From Opitutaceae bacterium (GTDB lineage: Bacteria; Verrucomicrobiota; Verrucomicrobiia; Opitutales; Opitutaceae), in NCBI GenBank assembly GCA_018402455.1, contig JAGYIG010000005.1:1-64000 (forward strand): DNA of 64,000 nt. The letters run 5' to 3'. Position numbers and translations under genes: made by a program. Position 1 is the first letter of the stretch; each line of letters opens with the position of its first letter. This document shows, piece by piece, positions 1-10,830 of the stretch. The notes under the pieces were generated by a model, which was not told where the DNA came from, made no database searches, and saw only the letters and a program-made list of their open reading frames with translations.

Positions 1-603
1 CTCGGCGGCGCTGGGATCGGCGGCGCGGAGTCGGGTCAGTTCCGCCTTGAGGGCTGCGGTCTCTCGGTCGCGGTTGGTGAGAGCGGTTTCGGCAATGGCT
101 ACGCGTTTACGCAGTTCGTTCGTATCTCCCGCGTTGGCGGATTGGGCTTGGGCGAGCTGGGTGCGGAGTTGCTCGAGCTCAGCGGCCAGCTGGTTGCGCT
201 CGGCCTGGAGCTCGGTTGGATCGGGCTCTAGTGGGGCGCGGGAAATCGCGGAGGGGGCGCTGAAGGTCACGTTGCGCGCTGGTGGGGTGGGGGCACCCAG
301 TTGCCGATTGGCCTCGGCCAGTTGGGCATCGGTCAGGCGCTCGGCCACGAGGTTGAGTTGCCGCCCGCGGGCTCCATTGCTCGCCGCCCGACTCAACCAA
401 ACGTAGGCTTCGATGATGTCATATGCCGGTTCCTCGGCGTCGGCGTAGATGAGGCCGAGGTTGTATTGCGCGATGGCATTGCCGTCGCCCGCTTTCTCGC
501 GCAGGGACGCGAGGTCGGCGGCGGCGGTTTGGGCTGAAAGTGAGGCTCCGAGGCAGCAGAGCAGCGTGGCGCCGAGCAGGGCGCGAAAATGACGAGCGTT
601 CAT
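1..603 (-). CDS. Secreted Sel1-like repeat / coiled-coil protein (partial, C-terminus off window)
   Basis: Reading the minus strand from the ATG at 603 gives an open frame to the window edge. It starts with a signal peptide (MNARHFRALLGATLLCCLGA, cleavage near SLSAQ). A Sel1-like unit follows (DGNAIAQYNLGLIYADAEE, then EAYVWLSRAASNGARGR), and from about residue 125 a long heptad-rich stretch dense in Gln, Glu, Leu and Ala that predicts a coiled coil. Sel1 repeats are protein-interaction solenoids, so a periplasmic scaffold role is likely; the exact function is unknown. The gene has no stop inside the window. It is divergent from the MATE gene across a 239-bp gap. Confidence 0.75.
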   Translation of the reverse strand, partial: MNARHFRALLGATLLCCLGASLSAQTAAADLASLREKAGDGNAIAQYNLGLIYADAEEPAYDIIEAYVWLSRAASNGARGRQLNLVAERLTDAQLAEANRQLGAPTPPARNVTFSAPSAISRAPLEPDPTELQAERNQLAAELEQLRTQLAQAQSANAGDTNELRKRVAIAETALTNRDRETAALKAELTRLRAADPSAAE

Positions 604-842
604 GAGCGCGATCACCATGGGCCCGTCGGCGAGATTTGCAAAGCGGGGAATTGATCCTCCCCCCTCGGTAACGATCAAAATCTCGTCAAATCGTCCCGGA
701 TCAGGGAATCGCCACCGCCGAAGGACGCCGCCGGTTGCGCTGTCGGCGCCGGAAAGGTTGCTGAATCCCGGTCCTGAACCGTAAGGAGGGGTGATTGCGG
801 TTGTCGCGCGGGGAGGGCGTGTGTCAGCTCCCCTCTCCTTCC
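604..842. other. GC-rich divergent intergenic region, no identified element
   Basis: This gap separates the divergent Sel1-like and MATE genes. It holds GC-rich, hairpin-prone sequence around 715-785 and an AAGGAGGG stretch at 783-790, a few bases before a possible TTG start at 795. I could not match it to a known riboswitch core. It presumably contains both promoters. Confidence 0.4.
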
Positions 843-2228
843 ATGTCGTCCTATCTCACTGAAGCCCGCCGCACCCTGGTCCTCGCCGGCCCGATCATCG
901 TCGGGCAGGTGAGTCAGATGCTCATGGGCGTGACGGACGCGGTGATGATCGGACAAGTGGGCAAGGTGCCGCTGGCCGCCTCGGCGTTCGCGGGCAGCCT
1001 GTTCGGGTTTTTCTTCATGGTGGTGGTGGGGTTGATGATTCCGATTTCGATCATGGTTTCGCGGGCTCATGGGGGCGGGGATGAGGCGGAGGCCAGCGAG
1101 TGGATGAAACACGGCACGGTCCTGGCGACGGTGGCGGGGCTCATCGGCATGCTGCTGATGTTGGCTCTGGGCTCGCAGCTCCACCGTTTCGGTCAGCCGG
1201 CCGAGGTGTTGGCGGCGGTGAATCCCTATTACACCCTGATCATGGTCTCGGTGATGCCGACCATCTGGTTTCAGGTGATGCGGCAGTTTTCGGAGTCTTT
1301 GGAGCGCCCCTTCATGCCCATGGTGATCCTGCTCGCCGGCGTGGCTTTGAACGTGTTGCTCAACTGGATCTTCATCTACGGCAACTGGGGCGCGCCGGCG
1401 ATGGGGCTGACGGGGGCGGGCTGGGCCACCCTCGTTTCGCGGTTTCTCGGGGTGGGGGTGATCTGGGCCTGGATCAAGTATTCCGGGTGGTTCACCGCGG
1501 CGTGGCCGCAACGCTGGTGGGGAGGGTATGCGTGGGCGAGGTTCCGGCGTTTGCTTGGATTGGGGGTGCCGATTGCGTTCAGTTTGTCGTTTGAGGCCGG
1601 GGCGTTCAGTGCGGCTGCGATCATGATGGGGTGGTTCGGGGCCACAGCGTTGGCGGCGCACCAGATCGCGATCAGCTGTGCGGCGTTCACGTTCATGTTT
1701 CCCCTCGGGCTGGCCATGGCCGTGGGCATGCGGGTCGGTCGGGCCGTGGGCGAAGGCCGGGTGACGGTGTTGCGCGCGATTGGTAACAGTGCCCAGATGA
1801 TTTCGGCCGGGGTGATGGGCCTGTTTGCGCTCCTGTTTGTTTTTGCCGGGCAGTCGCTGGCCAACGCGTTTGTGAACGAACCCGAGGTGATTGCCTTGGC
1901 GGCGAAGCTCTTGATCGTGGCGGCGATTTTCCAGCTGACGGATGGCGGCCAGGTGGTCGCGGCCTCGGCCCTGCGGGGGCTGACCGATGTGAAGGTGCCC
2001 ACGGGAATCACCGCGCTGGCGTATTGGGGCCTGTCCCTGCCAACGGCGTGGTGGTTCGGCTTTCGGTTGGATTGGGGCCCGCTGGGGATCTGGGCTGGTC
2101 TGGCCGCGGGACTGACCTTCGCGGCGGTGGCGCTGATCTGGCGGTTCGCGCGGATGACGCGGGACGGAGGGGCGCATGTGGCGTTGGAGCCGGCCAAAAC
2201 GGAGCCGGGGACTTCGGCCGCAGGTTGA
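843..2228 (+). CDS. MATE family multidrug/toxin efflux transporter
   Basis: A 461-residue inner-membrane protein with about 12 hydrophobic segments in two similar halves, as in NorM-type MATE exporters, which expel cationic drugs or metabolites using a Na+ or H+ gradient. The N-terminus ([20 protein letters not shown], then [12 protein letters not shown]) and the second-half segment ([15 protein letters not shown], then [11 protein letters not shown]) are family hallmarks. I chose ATG 843 because it places the first helix at the usual distance. A TTG at 795, just after AAGGAGGG, would add 16 unconserved residues and cannot be excluded. The 3' end overlaps the next gene by up to 53 bases. Substrate cannot be told. 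Confidence 0.9.
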   Translation: MSSYLTEARRTLVLAGPIIVGQVSQMLMGVTDAVMIGQVGKVPLAASAFAGSLFGFFFMVVVGLMIPISIMVSRAHGGGDEAEASEWMKHGTVLATVAGLIGMLLMLALGSQLHRFGQPAEVLAAVNPYYTLIMVSVMPTIWFQVMRQFSESLERPFMPMVILLAGVALNVLLNWIFIYGNWGAPAMGLTGAGWATLVSRFLGVGVIWAWIKYSGWFTAAWPQRWWGGYAWARFRRLLGLGVPIAFSLSFEAGAFSAAAIMMGWFGATALAAHQIAISCAAFTFMFPLGLAMAVGMRVGRAVGEGRVTVLRAIGNSAQMISAGVMGLFALLFVFAGQSLANAFVNEPEVIALAAKLLIVAAIFQLTDGGQVVAASALRGLTDVKVPTGITALAYWGLSLPTAWWFGFRLDWGPLGIWAGLAAGLTFAAVALIWRFARMTRDGGAHVALEPAKTEPGTSAAG

Positions 2229-5200
2229 GCTCGATTCGGGATTCCAGAACCGCAAACTGGTCCCCCTGTCTTTCTCGCTGTCACGCTTTCCCCGAGTCGT
2301 TGCCCTGAGCTGCTGGATCAGTCTGCTCGGGAGCAGCGCGGTGTCGGCCGGGGTGGGGCTGACGGACGAGGGAAAACAACTGGTGCGGCACTACGGAGTC
2401 GAGGACTACGGGGCGCACATCAACACCATTGGCGGAGCGATGCTGTCCGATGGCCGGGTGCTGTTTGGCACGTTTGGCGGGCTGGTGTTATACAGCGGAC
2501 AGACGTGGGAATTTTTACCGGTGGTGGAGAGCTTCATCATGGATCAGGCGGTCCTCAATGATGATGAGATCTTCGTGTCGGGCGGCGGCATTTTCGGTCG
2601 ATTGCATCGGGGCGGGAAGGGTCGCTATGCCTACGAATCACTCGTCGATCAAGTGGTGGCCACGCCGGAAGATTATGGGGTCGAAGGGTCGATGTTGACT
2701 CACGAGGGAGCCGTTTGGGTGAGCACCGAAAAGATCATGTTCTCGTGGCGAGACGGTGAGGTGGAGAAGGTGGATTGGCCGGAGCCCAAACTGACCAAGC
2801 TCGCCGTGAGTCGGGGGGAGCTTTTTGCGTTCCGTCACGGGGAGGGGGTTTACCAACGCGTTGACGGCGAGTGGCGCCTGCGTTGGGGAGGCGAACCCTT
2901 TACGGCCTTCGAGGGTCGCGTGGAAATGACGGCGGCGGATCCTCAGGGTCGATCCGATGCGAGGGTGACGCTGTTGGCGGCGGATGCAGGCATCTTTGAT
3001 CTGCTTTCGGGGGGAAGCCATGAACAGGTTTATGCGGAGGTCTGGCCGACGTTGGCCGAGCGCCGACTCCGCCAGATACTGCGGTTGCGTTCGGGGGACC
3101 TGGCGGTCTCGGGGGATCGACTCGGTCTGGCGGTGCTGCACCGGGACGAAGGAATCAAGCACTGGGTCAACGCCACCAACGGGCTCAAGCATGACAGCTT
3201 GTTGGGATTGCAGGAGGACCTCGAGGGAGGGCTCTGGGCCGCCGGGCTGGTGGGAATCCACCGGTGGGATTACCAGCTGCCGATCACATTGTTTGATGCG
3301 GAGCGGGGTTTGGGGTCGGGCTCGATTGCCGATGCGATCGAGCATGAGGGGACGATCTATCTGATCCAATCGGAAGAACTTTACCAACTGGTGCCGGGCC
3401 CGATGGGGGAGGGGGCGCGGTTTAAGAAAGTGCAGACCGATGGGGTGGCGATGATTTCGGATGCGATTTCGTTTCACGGTGACCTGTTGGTGAACATTGA
3501 GGCGGGGCTGGGTCGGCTGCATGACGATGGTTCCATCGAGGTGGTCCTGGAGGAACCTGACCTGCCCTACGGCGAGATCTTTGAACTCAGGGCATTTCCG
3601 CATCACTTCATGAAATACCGGCGGGGCCTCACGACGTTTTATGAACGATCGGCGGACGGCGGGTATCGCCGGGTCGGCGAGGTGAAGCATGATTCCCTGG
3701 CGACCAACAGTGTGCAGAATGTGAATGGCGACGTCTGGATTTCCACGGCGGGTCACGGCGTGATTCGCATTGATCTGGCGCCCGATCCGGCGGAGGTGGA
3801 CTGGGACAATCTGCGGGTGGAACGCGATCCGACCGTGCTGGGTCATGCGGCGGATGAGCACACGCTGTTGGCCGAGGCGCTCTTCGATGGAGTCAGCATC
3901 ACCTCGTCGGATAATGTGTATCGGGTGGGGGAGGCCAGTAAACGGATGGAGCGGTGGAATCCCCTGAACCTCTACCCGGATCCCCCCACGCTGATCTTCC
4001 CGTTGGCCGCGCAACCCGACGGCTCGTTTTGGACGAGTGTGGGGCAGAACATCATTCGATCGAACACTCCGCTGGTGCACCTGCGGCCGCGGGCTGCCGG
4101 CGGCTATGAGGTGACGGTCGCCCCCGCGCCGATTCTCGATCTGATGGGGCCCAACGGCAGTCCCTCGGCGTTCCTGCAGGAACAGGCGGGCAAGCGGGTC
4201 TTATGGGTCATGGAAATCAACGCGCTGCGTTGGGAAATTGATGAGCCCTTGCCGGAACCCCGGCCGTGGGTGCCTCAACTGACGGCCGTGCGCGCGGCCG
4301 GAGCGTTCCAATCGCCAATGGTGGGGGCGGAGATTCCGGCGTTTCCGTTTTCGACGGACCCCATCGAATTCACGTATGGGGCGCCGCGGTATGGCCGGGG
4401 GGAAACCGTGGTGTTCCGGACCCGTCTGGCGGGCTATGATGAAAGCTGGAGCGAGTGGTCGGAGGAGGTGGACATCCGTTTCACCAACCTGAAGCGGGGA
4501 CCGTTTCGTTTCGAAGTGCAGGCGAGAGACCGGGAAGGGTTTTTGAGCGAAACCTTCAGCTACCCGTTTCGCGTGCGGCCGCCCTGGTATGAATCGACGA
4601 TCGCCTGGGTGATCTACGGGAGCGGTTTGGTTTTGGGGGTGATGGGGTTCATTCGGATTCGCACGCGGGCCCTGCGGCGGGAGCGGGAGCGATTGGAAGG
4701 ACTGGTGAACGAGCGAACCGAGCAGTTGGCGTCGGCGAAGGAAGTGGCGGAGCAGGCCAATCAGGCAAAGAGCCGGTTTCTCGCCAACATGAGTCATGAA
4801 CTGCGCACGCCCCTCAATGCCATCATCGGCTACGCGCAGTTGCTGAACCGCAGTCGCCAGCTGGAGGCGGCGGATAAAAACAAGGCGCAGATCATCCGCA
4901 GCAGCGGGGAGCATTTGCTCGGCATGATTAATGAGGTGTTGGACCTTTCGAAGATCGAAGCCGGTCGGGTGGAGCGACGGGATGTGCCGTTTGCGCTCCA
5001 AGCGCTGGTGCAGGAACTGGTGCTGTTGGCGCAAACGCGGGTGAAAGGAAAGGCGGTTGCTTTCCGGTATGAGGCCGTCACGGCGTTGCCGGAAATGGTG
5101 ATCGGCGATGGCCAGAAGTTGCGGCAAGTCGTGGAGAATCTGTTGAGCAATGCGGTCAAGTTCACCCCGGAAGGCGCCGTGACCCTGCAGATGGCTTACC

Positions 5201-6132
5201 GGGAGGAGTGCTTGCAGGTGGTGGTGCGCGACACCGGGCCGGGCATGTTGCCCGAGGAACAGGAAAAATTGTTTCAACCGTTTGTGCAGTCCGAGCGGGC
5301 CGTTTCCGATGAGGCGAGTACGGGACTGGGCTTGCCGATCGCGCGCGAATACGTGCGGCTGCTGGGCGGGGAGCTGGAGTTGGAAAGCGCCGCGGACGCG
5401 GGGTGCGTGTTTTCGTTTCAGGTCCCGCTGCCGGTGATGTCGGAGGGGGAGGCGCCGGTGGTGGCGCCCCGTCGACTGATCACCGGCTATGTCGGCCCGC
5501 GGCGAAAAGTTTTGGTGGTCGACGATGTCTCGATCAACCGGCAACTGCTTTTCGATATTTTGGAACCGCTGGGATTCGAGTTGGGATCCGCCCGTTCCTG
5601 TGCGGAAACCCGGGAGGCGGTCGCGCGGGAACCGTGGGATCTGCTCATTCTGGATGTGCGGCTGAGTGACGGCAGCTCGGTGGATCTGTTGCCGGAACTG
5701 AAGCGGTCCATGGCGCGGCCCACCCCGATTTTGGGGCTGTCCGCGAGTGTCTTGAAAAATGAAGTCGCTGAAGCGTTGGCGGCGGGATTTGACGATTTCC
5801 TGTCGAAACCCTTTCGCGAGGAGGAACTCCACGCCCGCATCGGTCGGTTGATGCGTTTGGAGTGGACGGAGGAAATCGATGCCGCGGGCCCCCCAACGCA
5901 TGAGCCGGCGATGCTCGGCGACCTTTCCCTCTCGCCGGCGGCATTAAAAGAGCTGCGTGATCTGGCCAGAATCGGCAATGCCCGCCGCTTGCAGCAGCAG
6001 TTGGCGGAGTTGGTTGAAACCGAGGCGGATGGGGTGCGGTTGGCGGCCAAGCTGGAACCGCTGTTAAAGGGTTATCGCATGGCTGAGATTCGCGCGCTGC
6101 TGGCCGGGTTGGACGCCACCGGGGAGGAGTGA
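2176..6132 (+). CDS. Hybrid sensor histidine kinase with two-component-regulator propeller and Y_Y_Y domain
   Basis: A 1318-residue membrane sensor. In order: a signal peptide ending near residue 58 (SSAVSA/G), a periplasmic beta-propeller region to about 700, a Y_Y_Y domain about 735-805 ([12 protein letters not shown]), one membrane helix about 807-828, a linker coiled coil, HisKA with phospho-acceptor His874 ([17 protein letters not shown]), an HATPase domain ([24 protein letters not shown]), and a receiver domain with Asp1160 (LLILDVRL). About 80 helical residues follow and may act in phosphotransfer. Such kinases sense ligands, often glycans, outside the cell and drive transcription. No DNA-binding domain is present, so the output partner is elsewhere. 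The only standard start before the signal peptide is ATG 2176, inside the MATE gene; CTG 2266 is an unorthodox alternative. Confidence 0.88.
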   Translation: MWRWSRPKRSRGLRPQVELDSGFQNRKLVPLSFSLSRFPRVVALSCWISLLGSSAVSAGVGLTDEGKQLVRHYGVEDYGAHINTIGGAMLSDGRVLFGTFGGLVLYSGQTWEFLPVVESFIMDQAVLNDDEIFVSGGGIFGRLHRGGKGRYAYESLVDQVVATPEDYGVEGSMLTHEGAVWVSTEKIMFSWRDGEVEKVDWPEPKLTKLAVSRGELFAFRHGEGVYQRVDGEWRLRWGGEPFTAFEGRVEMTAADPQGRSDARVTLLAADAGIFDLLSGGSHEQVYAEVWPTLAERRLRQILRLRSGDLAVSGDRLGLAVLHRDEGIKHWVNATNGLKHDSLLGLQEDLEGGLWAAGLVGIHRWDYQLPITLFDAERGLGSGSIADAIEHEGTIYLIQSEELYQLVPGPMGEGARFKKVQTDGVAMISDAISFHGDLLVNIEAGLGRLHDDGSIEVVLEEPDLPYGEIFELRAFPHHFMKYRRGLTTFYERSADGGYRRVGEVKHDSLATNSVQNVNGDVWISTAGHGVIRIDLAPDPAEVDWDNLRVERDPTVLGHAADEHTLLAEALFDGVSITSSDNVYRVGEASKRMERWNPLNLYPDPPTLIFPLAAQPDGSFWTSVGQNIIRSNTPLVHLRPRAAGGYEVTVAPAPILDLMGPNGSPSAFLQEQAGKRVLWVMEINALRWEIDEPLPEPRPWVPQLTAVRAAGAFQSPMVGAEIPAFPFSTDPIEFTYGAPRYGRGETVVFRTRLAGYDESWSEWSEEVDIRFTNLKRGPFRFEVQARDREGFLSETFSYPFRVRPPWYESTIAWVIYGSGLVLGVMGFIRIRTRALRRERERLEGLVNERTEQLASAKEVAEQANQAKSRFLANMSHELRTPLNAIIGYAQLLNRSRQLEAADKNKAQIIRSSGEHLLGMINEVLDLSKIEAGRVERRDVPFALQALVQELVLLAQTRVKGKAVAFRYEAVTALPEMVIGDGQKLRQVVENLLSNAVKFTPEGAVTLQMAYREECLQVVVRDTGPGMLPEEQEKLFQPFVQSERAVSDEASTGLGLPIAREYVRLLGGELELESAADAGCVFSFQVPLPVMSEGEAPVVAPRRLITGYVGPRRKVLVVDDVSINRQLLFDILEPLGFELGSARSCAETREAVAREPWDLLILDVRLSDGSSVDLLPELKRSMARPTPILGLSASVLKNEVAEALAAGFDDFLSKPFREEELHARIGRLMRLEWTEEIDAAGPPTHEPAMLGDLSLSPAALKELRDLARIGNARRLQQQLAELVETEADGVRLAAKLEPLLKGYRMAEIRALLAGLDATGEE

Positions 6133-6360
6133 ACCGGGGAGGCGAGTGATGCCCCCGGACGATTTCGTAACGGCCGCCGATCGAGGAAAGCATAGCCATA
6201 GGTATTTTAGGGAAAGAGCTGGAACCGGTGAACGTGCTGCAGGGTCGCTCATGAGAGGCGGCTGAGGCTGAGACCACGGACCGTATGCCGTCAGCCGGAA
6301 GCGGCAGTCTCGGCGAGTTGTGGGCTCACCGAACCCGGCACCCGGTTTACGGGAAACGCC

Positions 6361-7875
6361 TTAGTCGAGTCCGGCGGCGAGGGCCGCGATGATCTCATCG
6401 GTGGGCTCCGTGCCGACGGACAAACGCAGCAGGTCGGGCGGGATGCCGGCGGCAGCCAGTTCGGCGCGACCGGTTTCGCTCGTCACCAGATCGTAGTGGG
6501 CCAGATAAATGAAGGGGCAGATCAGCGTGGTGGTCATGCCGAAGCTGGGGCCCTTGGGCAGGGGGAGGCGGTCGTAGACTGGGGCGACGGGCCCTTTCAC
6601 GGTGAAACTGATCATGCTGCCGATGTTGCCGGGGCGCCGGGCGATTTTGGCAAAATTTTCGGCGGTGGCGGGCTGCAGGCTCCACCACACGCGCTCCACG
6701 GCGGGATGGTGGTGCAGATACTCGACCACCTGAAGCGCGCTTTCGTTGGTGCGTTGGACGGTCGTTTCGTAATGGGGAATTTGCGCGGCGAGTCGGCGTA
6801 GATCGCGGGGGTAGATCGGATCAAGTCGGGCGGCGATGCGCTCACGCAGCACGGTGGCATCGGCGCCGGAGGGGTTGATGATCACGGAACCGGCGATCAC
6901 GTCGCCTTCGTTGGCGGCATACTTGGTCAGACTGTTGACCACCACATCGCTGTGCTCGAGCAGCCGGATGTTGAAAGGTGAGACCAGCGTCGGGTCCAGC
7001 AGCACCCGACCGCCGGCGCCTTGGATCATCCCCGCGACTCGGGCGATGTCGGCCGTGTGCACCAAGGGGTTGGTGGGCACCTCGGTGACCAGGCCCGCCA
7101 GGCGGTCGCCCGCGGCGGCGATCACCCGTTGCAACCCGGCGAGATCATTGACATCGGTCAGGCTGATGTAGTCGGCCGGTGAAGGGGCGAATCGTTTCAG
7201 CTGCGCAATGGTATCCAGATAGAGCCAACCGAGTTGGATCCACACCGTGCGCCCGCGCTCGGCCTGCAAGTCGGCGAGGGTGCGCCAGGCGCCGTGGAAC
7301 GCGTTCATGCCGGAGGGGGCGAGCAGGATGTCTGCTGCTGCCGCCCCGGCGTGGGCGTCGACGAGCACGGACCGGACAACGTCAGCGGCGGTATCGAGTG
7401 GCGCGAGGGTTTCGGTGGCGACCGATCGGCGCCCCCGCCGGGCGAGTTGGTCTTCGGCTTCGCGCGAGCCAAGAAATCCCCCGACGTTTTGCAGGTAACG
7501 ACGGGCTTGAGTGGTCAGCGCGGCATCCGCGGCGTGGGCCACTCCGTGGATACCTTCGTGGGTGAATCGGCGAGCTGCTCCGCCCAGTTCCGCGGTCAGG
7601 CTGCGAGCCATGGCGGCCGAGCAAGTGAGCCAAACCTGAGTCTCGCCGAGGTTGAGTTCATCCCGGATGCAGGCGGCGAGTTCCTGATTGAACCGGTGGA
7701 GCAGGAAACGGGGGTATCCGCTCGTCAGGTGCTGAATGGTCGCCGGGTCCTTCTCCTCATATCCAATCACGTCGCGCATCGTCGGAATGCTGCACGACAC
7801 CGCGTGGGGGCGGTCCGGGATCGGTCGTCCGAGGGGGAGGTGAGCAAACGTCGGCATGGAGAAACGGGGGAACAT
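6361..7875 (-). CDS. PLP-dependent cystathionine gamma-synthase-like enzyme
   Basis: A 504-residue fold-type I PLP enzyme of the Cys/Met metabolism family. The PLP lysine is Lys318 in NSLTKYAANEGDV. The N-terminal block (RPHAVSCSIPTMRDVIGYEE, then TSGYPRF) and the greater length (about 500 against 380-400 residues) recall the STR2/YML082W-type cystathionine gamma-synthases known from fungi and some bacteria, rather than MetB. The predicted role is transsulfuration of an activated homoserine with cysteine, or a related elimination or replacement. Start is ATG 7875 or ATG 7857; the open frame upstream of these runs into the divergent exonuclease gene and looks spurious. It ends convergent with the sensor kinase across a 228-bp gap with no clear terminator. 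Confidence 0.85.
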   Translation of the reverse strand: MFPRFSMPTFAHLPLGRPIPDRPHAVSCSIPTMRDVIGYEEKDPATIQHLTSGYPRFLLHRFNQELAACIRDELNLGETQVWLTCSAAMARSLTAELGGAARRFTHEGIHGVAHAADAALTTQARRYLQNVGGFLGSREAEDQLARRGRRSVATETLAPLDTAADVVRSVLVDAHAGAAAADILLAPSGMNAFHGAWRTLADLQAERGRTVWIQLGWLYLDTIAQLKRFAPSPADYISLTDVNDLAGLQRVIAAAGDRLAGLVTEVPTNPLVHTADIARVAGMIQGAGGRVLLDPTLVSPFNIRLLEHSDVVVNSLTKYAANEGDVIAGSVIINPSGADATVLRERIAARLDPIYPRDLRRLAAQIPHYETTVQRTNESALQVVEYLHHHPAVERVWWSLQPATAENFAKIARRPGNIGSMISFTVKGPVAPVYDRLPLPKGPSFGMTTTLICPFIYLAHYDLVTSETGRAELAAAGIPPDLLRLSVGTEPTDEIIAALAAGLD

Positions 7876-7975
7876 GGGGGGCGCGGAAGGCCCTTGGCAA
7901 CCCGAACGACCGCCTGCGCATTTTGCGCAAGTGGAGGGTTGAAAACTCGCGTCGGCATCCGAAGCCTGCGCGGCC

Positions 7976-8731
7976 ATGAAATTGGTTTCCTGGAACGTGA
8001 ATGGCCTGCGGGCGGTTTTGAAGAAAGGGTTTCTCGATTTCCTGGAATCGGAGCAGCCCGATGTGTTGTGCCTGCAGGAAACCAAATGCCTTCCCGCCGA
8101 CGTGGCCCATGTTGATTGGCCGGCGGGCTACACCGCGGTGTTCAGTGCGGCGGTGAAGAAAGGCTACAGCGGCACCGGCCTGATCTCCCGCGTGGCTCCG
8201 CTGCAAGTGATCGCGGGGATCGGGGTTGAGGAACATGATCAGGAGGGTCGCACCCAGACTGCTGAGTTTAAGGACTTTTTCCTGGTAAATGTCTATGTGC
8301 CCAACGCCCAAAACGAGCTCCGGCGGCTCGCCTACCGGCAGCGTTGGGATGAGGATTTCTGCCGATATCTCAAAAAGCTCGAACGAAAGAAACCCGTCGT
8401 GTTCTGCGGCGACCTCAACGTGGCCCATCAGGAAATCGATCTGGCCCGGCCCAAGGCCAACGTGGGCAATCCGGGCTTTACCGTCGAAGAACGCACCGGT
8501 TTCGATCGGTTCGTGGCGGCGGGGTTTGTTGATACGTTTCGCGAGTTTGAAAAAGGGCCCGGTCACTATTCGTGGTGGACCTACCGGGCCGGGGCGCGCG
8601 GCAAAAATATCGGTTGGCGCATCGATTATTTCCTAACCTCAAAATCCTTCCTCCCCCGCGTGCAGCGCGCATGGATCCGTCCCGAAATCATGGGCAGTGA
8701 CCATTGCCCGGTTGGCGTGGAAATCGTATGA
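7976..8731 (+). CDS. xth: Exodeoxyribonuclease III (AP endonuclease)
   Basis: A 251-residue EEP-family nuclease for base-excision repair: it cuts 5' of abasic sites and removes 3' blocks. All core motifs are visible: [13 protein letters not shown] with Asn7, LCLQETKC with the metal-binding Glu35, the CGDLNVAH motif, and the C-terminal [11 protein letters not shown] with the catalytic Asp-His. Length matches the ExoA/XthA family. It overlaps the next gene by ATGA, so the two are translationally coupled. Confidence 0.95.
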   Translation: MKLVSWNVNGLRAVLKKGFLDFLESEQPDVLCLQETKCLPADVAHVDWPAGYTAVFSAAVKKGYSGTGLISRVAPLQVIAGIGVEEHDQEGRTQTAEFKDFFLVNVYVPNAQNELRRLAYRQRWDEDFCRYLKKLERKKPVVFCGDLNVAHQEIDLARPKANVGNPGFTVEERTGFDRFVAAGFVDTFREFEKGPGHYSWWTYRAGARGKNIGWRIDYFLTSKSFLPRVQRAWIRPEIMGSDHCPVGVEIV

Positions 8732-9822
8732 GCAAAAAGTCCCCTCAACCCACCACCTCCCCCTGGGCTCGCCGGGCCAACTCCACCGTGCACGGTTATG
8801 GCCTCTACGCGGCCAAGGACATTCCCAAAGGCACGCGCGTGATCGAGTATGTGGGCGAAAAGATCTCCAAAGCGGAGTCCGACCGCCGCGACGAAGAGCG
8901 GCGCGCCCGGCAAGAAGCGGGGGACGATGGTTGCGTGTACCTCTTCGAGTTGAATGAGCGTTTCGACATCGACGGCGACGTGGCCTGGAACACCGCCCGG
9001 TTGATCAATCACTCCTGCGATCCCAATTGCGAAACGGAGTACGCGAAGGGTGGCATTTGGATCTCAGCGTTACGCGATATCGCGGCCGGAGAAGAGCTCA
9101 ACTACGACTACGGCTTTGATTGGGACAATTGGCAGGACCACCCCTGTCGCTGCGGGGCGCCGACCTGCTGCGGTTACATTTTGAAAAAGAGCCAACGCTG
9201 GCGGGTGCGGCGCGCCCTCGCTCAGGCCAAGGCGGAGAAGAAAGGCAAAACGGTTGAGGGTAAAAAGGCGGACTTCCTCACCGAGGCCAGCCCGTGGGCG
9301 CGGGTGAAGTGGGGGGACATCCTGCGGGTCAAAGCCCGCTGCACGACGGGCAGAAAGACCCCGCGCACGTTGGCCATCGCGGAGAGCCTGACCAGTGGGC
9401 AACTGCAGGCCCGCATCGGATTGGTATCCGGGGCATCCCGGTTTTTTCGCGGCGGCATCACCGCCTACACCCTCGATGCCAAGGTCAACCTGCTCGGCGT
9501 GAATCGGTCGGAGGCGAAGGCGTGCAACGCCGTGAGTCCGGCGATTGCCGAACAGATGGCCCGGGGAGTGGCCAAAACTCTGGGGGCGACGGTGGGGGTG
9601 GCTACGACGGGCTACGCTGAACCCGATCCGGATCATGGGGTCGAGACCCCGTATGCATTCTGGGCCATCGTGGTGAAGCCCCCGAGCTCCCGCGGGCGCT
9701 GGAAGGTGACCACCGGCAAAGTCACCGGGCGCAACCTCACCCGGGTGGCGATGCAGGTGAAGGTGGCCAACAAGGTCATGCGGGCCCTGATCGACGTGCT
9801 GGCCCCGGCTGGATCGAGGTGA
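8728..9822 (+). CDS. SET-domain lysine methyltransferase fused to CinA/PncC amidohydrolase-like domain
   Basis: A 364-residue two-domain protein. Residues about 15-150 are a SET domain: the N-terminal [20 protein letters not shown], the SAM-binding [10 protein letters not shown], the catalytic-type [11 protein letters not shown], and a cysteine-rich post-SET motif [10 protein letters not shown]. After a basic linker of about 50 residues comes a CinA C-terminal domain ([38 protein letters not shown]). CinA/PncC domains deamidate nicotinamide mononucleotide to recycle NAD. SET proteins methylate lysines using SAM. The frame is continuous and has no internal ATG before the CinA part, so this reads as one fused polypeptide. 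Start ATG 8728 overlaps the xth stop as ATGA. Why the activities are joined is unknown. Confidence 0.85.
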   Translation: MSKKSPQPTTSPWARRANSTVHGYGLYAAKDIPKGTRVIEYVGEKISKAESDRRDEERRARQEAGDDGCVYLFELNERFDIDGDVAWNTARLINHSCDPNCETEYAKGGIWISALRDIAAGEELNYDYGFDWDNWQDHPCRCGAPTCCGYILKKSQRWRVRRALAQAKAEKKGKTVEGKKADFLTEASPWARVKWGDILRVKARCTTGRKTPRTLAIAESLTSGQLQARIGLVSGASRFFRGGITAYTLDAKVNLLGVNRSEAKACNAVSPAIAEQMARGVAKTLGATVGVATTGYAEPDPDHGVETPYAFWAIVVKPPSSRGRWKVTTGKVTGRNLTRVAMQVKVANKVMRALIDVLAPAGSR

Positions 9823-9920
9823 ACCCGCAGGGGCGTATCCCGTAGGGTCTCACCTTGGGAGAGGCTGGTTTGCCATGCCGTGGACCGCCCGCCTCATCAC
9901 TTGGCCTGACGCAATAGAAC

Positions 9921-9940
9921 CTCGAGCACGTCGGCTCGAG
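9921..9940. other. Inverted repeat between convergent genes (possible transcription stop)
   Basis: CTCGAGC at 9921-9927 and GCTCGAG at 9934-9940 flank a 6-base loop between the ends of the SET-CinA gene and the SYLF gene. There is no T-run, so Rho-independent function is uncertain. A second short hairpin (9963-9968 with 9974-9979) overlaps the SYLF stop. Confidence 0.35.
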
Positions 9941-9971
9941 AGGGTGGAGGCGTTGGTGACCGCCCGCTACT

Positions 9972-10656
9972 TCAGCGGGTGATTTGGGTGATATAATCGC
10001 GCAGCGGCTCCACCTCGGGCTGGGTGGGAACCCAGTCGCCCTGAACGATCTCGGGCATCGAGTAGCGGGTGTTGTAGAACGCCCGGTTGCCGTGGTTGTT
10101 GGCCGATAGCCAACCGGCCTTGACGGTGGCTCCCGCAAACAGCCCCTTCTTCTTGGTATAGACCAAAATGGGGGCTTCCCGCAGGAGCTTCGTGACCTTT
10201 TCCGCCTCAGCCGTCCGCGGGCCGGCGATGGCCTTGGCGTCCACCCCGACGTTGAATTTGTTGTTGTAGAGCATGGGCTGCACGGACTCGTCGGTGATGA
10301 TCAGCACCGTTTCGACGGCGTTGGCCCCGAGTTGCAGCCCGAAGCTGGCCTCCCCGGCGTTGACGAAGGCGGGCAAACCCCACGAGCCATCCGCCCGTTT
10401 CGAAATCACCACCCCGTAGCCGTCTTTCACGCCAAAGATGAAACCGGCTTTAAACTGGTTGGTAATGACGATGGTCTTCGCGGCCCGCAGGACCTCGGCG
10501 GGAATGCGGGTCTCGGGATCATATTGGAATTCTCGAATGATCGCTTCGCACGATTCGATGCGCGTGACGTAATCTTCGCGGGGAAGAGAGCGGCTGGCTT
10601 GGACGGCGAGGGCGGTGGCCGCGAAGGCCAGGGCGAGGGTGATAATACGACTTCAT
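9972..10656 (-). CDS. SYLF-domain (Ysc84-type) lipid-binding protein with frameshifted 5' end
   Basis: The minus strand encodes an SYLF protein (GVKDGYGVVISKRADGSWGL, then FGLQLGANAVETVLIITDE, GLFAGATVKAG). These bind phosphoinositides or lipids in eukaryotes and are secreted proteins of unclear role in bacteria. The frame extends upstream through a good signal peptide (RIITLALAFAATALAVQA) but meets TGA at 10655-10653 with no ATG, GTG or TTG before it. The expected ATG AAG lies at 10656 one base out of frame: removing one T after ATGAAG gives MKRIITLALA. So either there is a 1-base insertion, or translation starts at GTG 10430 without export. This is the first of several breaks in this stretch. 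Confidence 0.65.
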
Positions 10657-10830
10657 ATCGGAAAGAGGTCTAGCCCGCACTATGCACGGAGACTCACTCA
10701 TTGGAATGCCGGAATTGTGCGGTATGTTCCAAGCAAAACCGGTTTCCGACTTACCGGGTCCAATCAGCCCCCCGACCAGTTTCGCCAGTTCGATGCGATG
10801 CCCTCGGCCCGGGGCCTCGAAATCGAAGCT

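Noticed and set aside
675-2255. Long minus-strand frame opposite the MATE gene
   Set aside because: Arg/Pro/His-rich translation with no known motif, fully antisense to a clear transporter; a shadow produced by high GC.
2638-5901. Long minus-strand frames (2638-4080, 4201-5901) opposite the sensor kinase
   Set aside because: They mirror the propeller and kinase coding sequence, have shadow composition and no domain signal.
6133-6360. Possible riboswitch near the cystathionine-synthase-like gene (GGCTGAGA, GCCGTCAGCC)
   Set aside because: It lies downstream of both convergent genes and lacks the conserved cores of TPP, cobalamin or SAM riboswitches.
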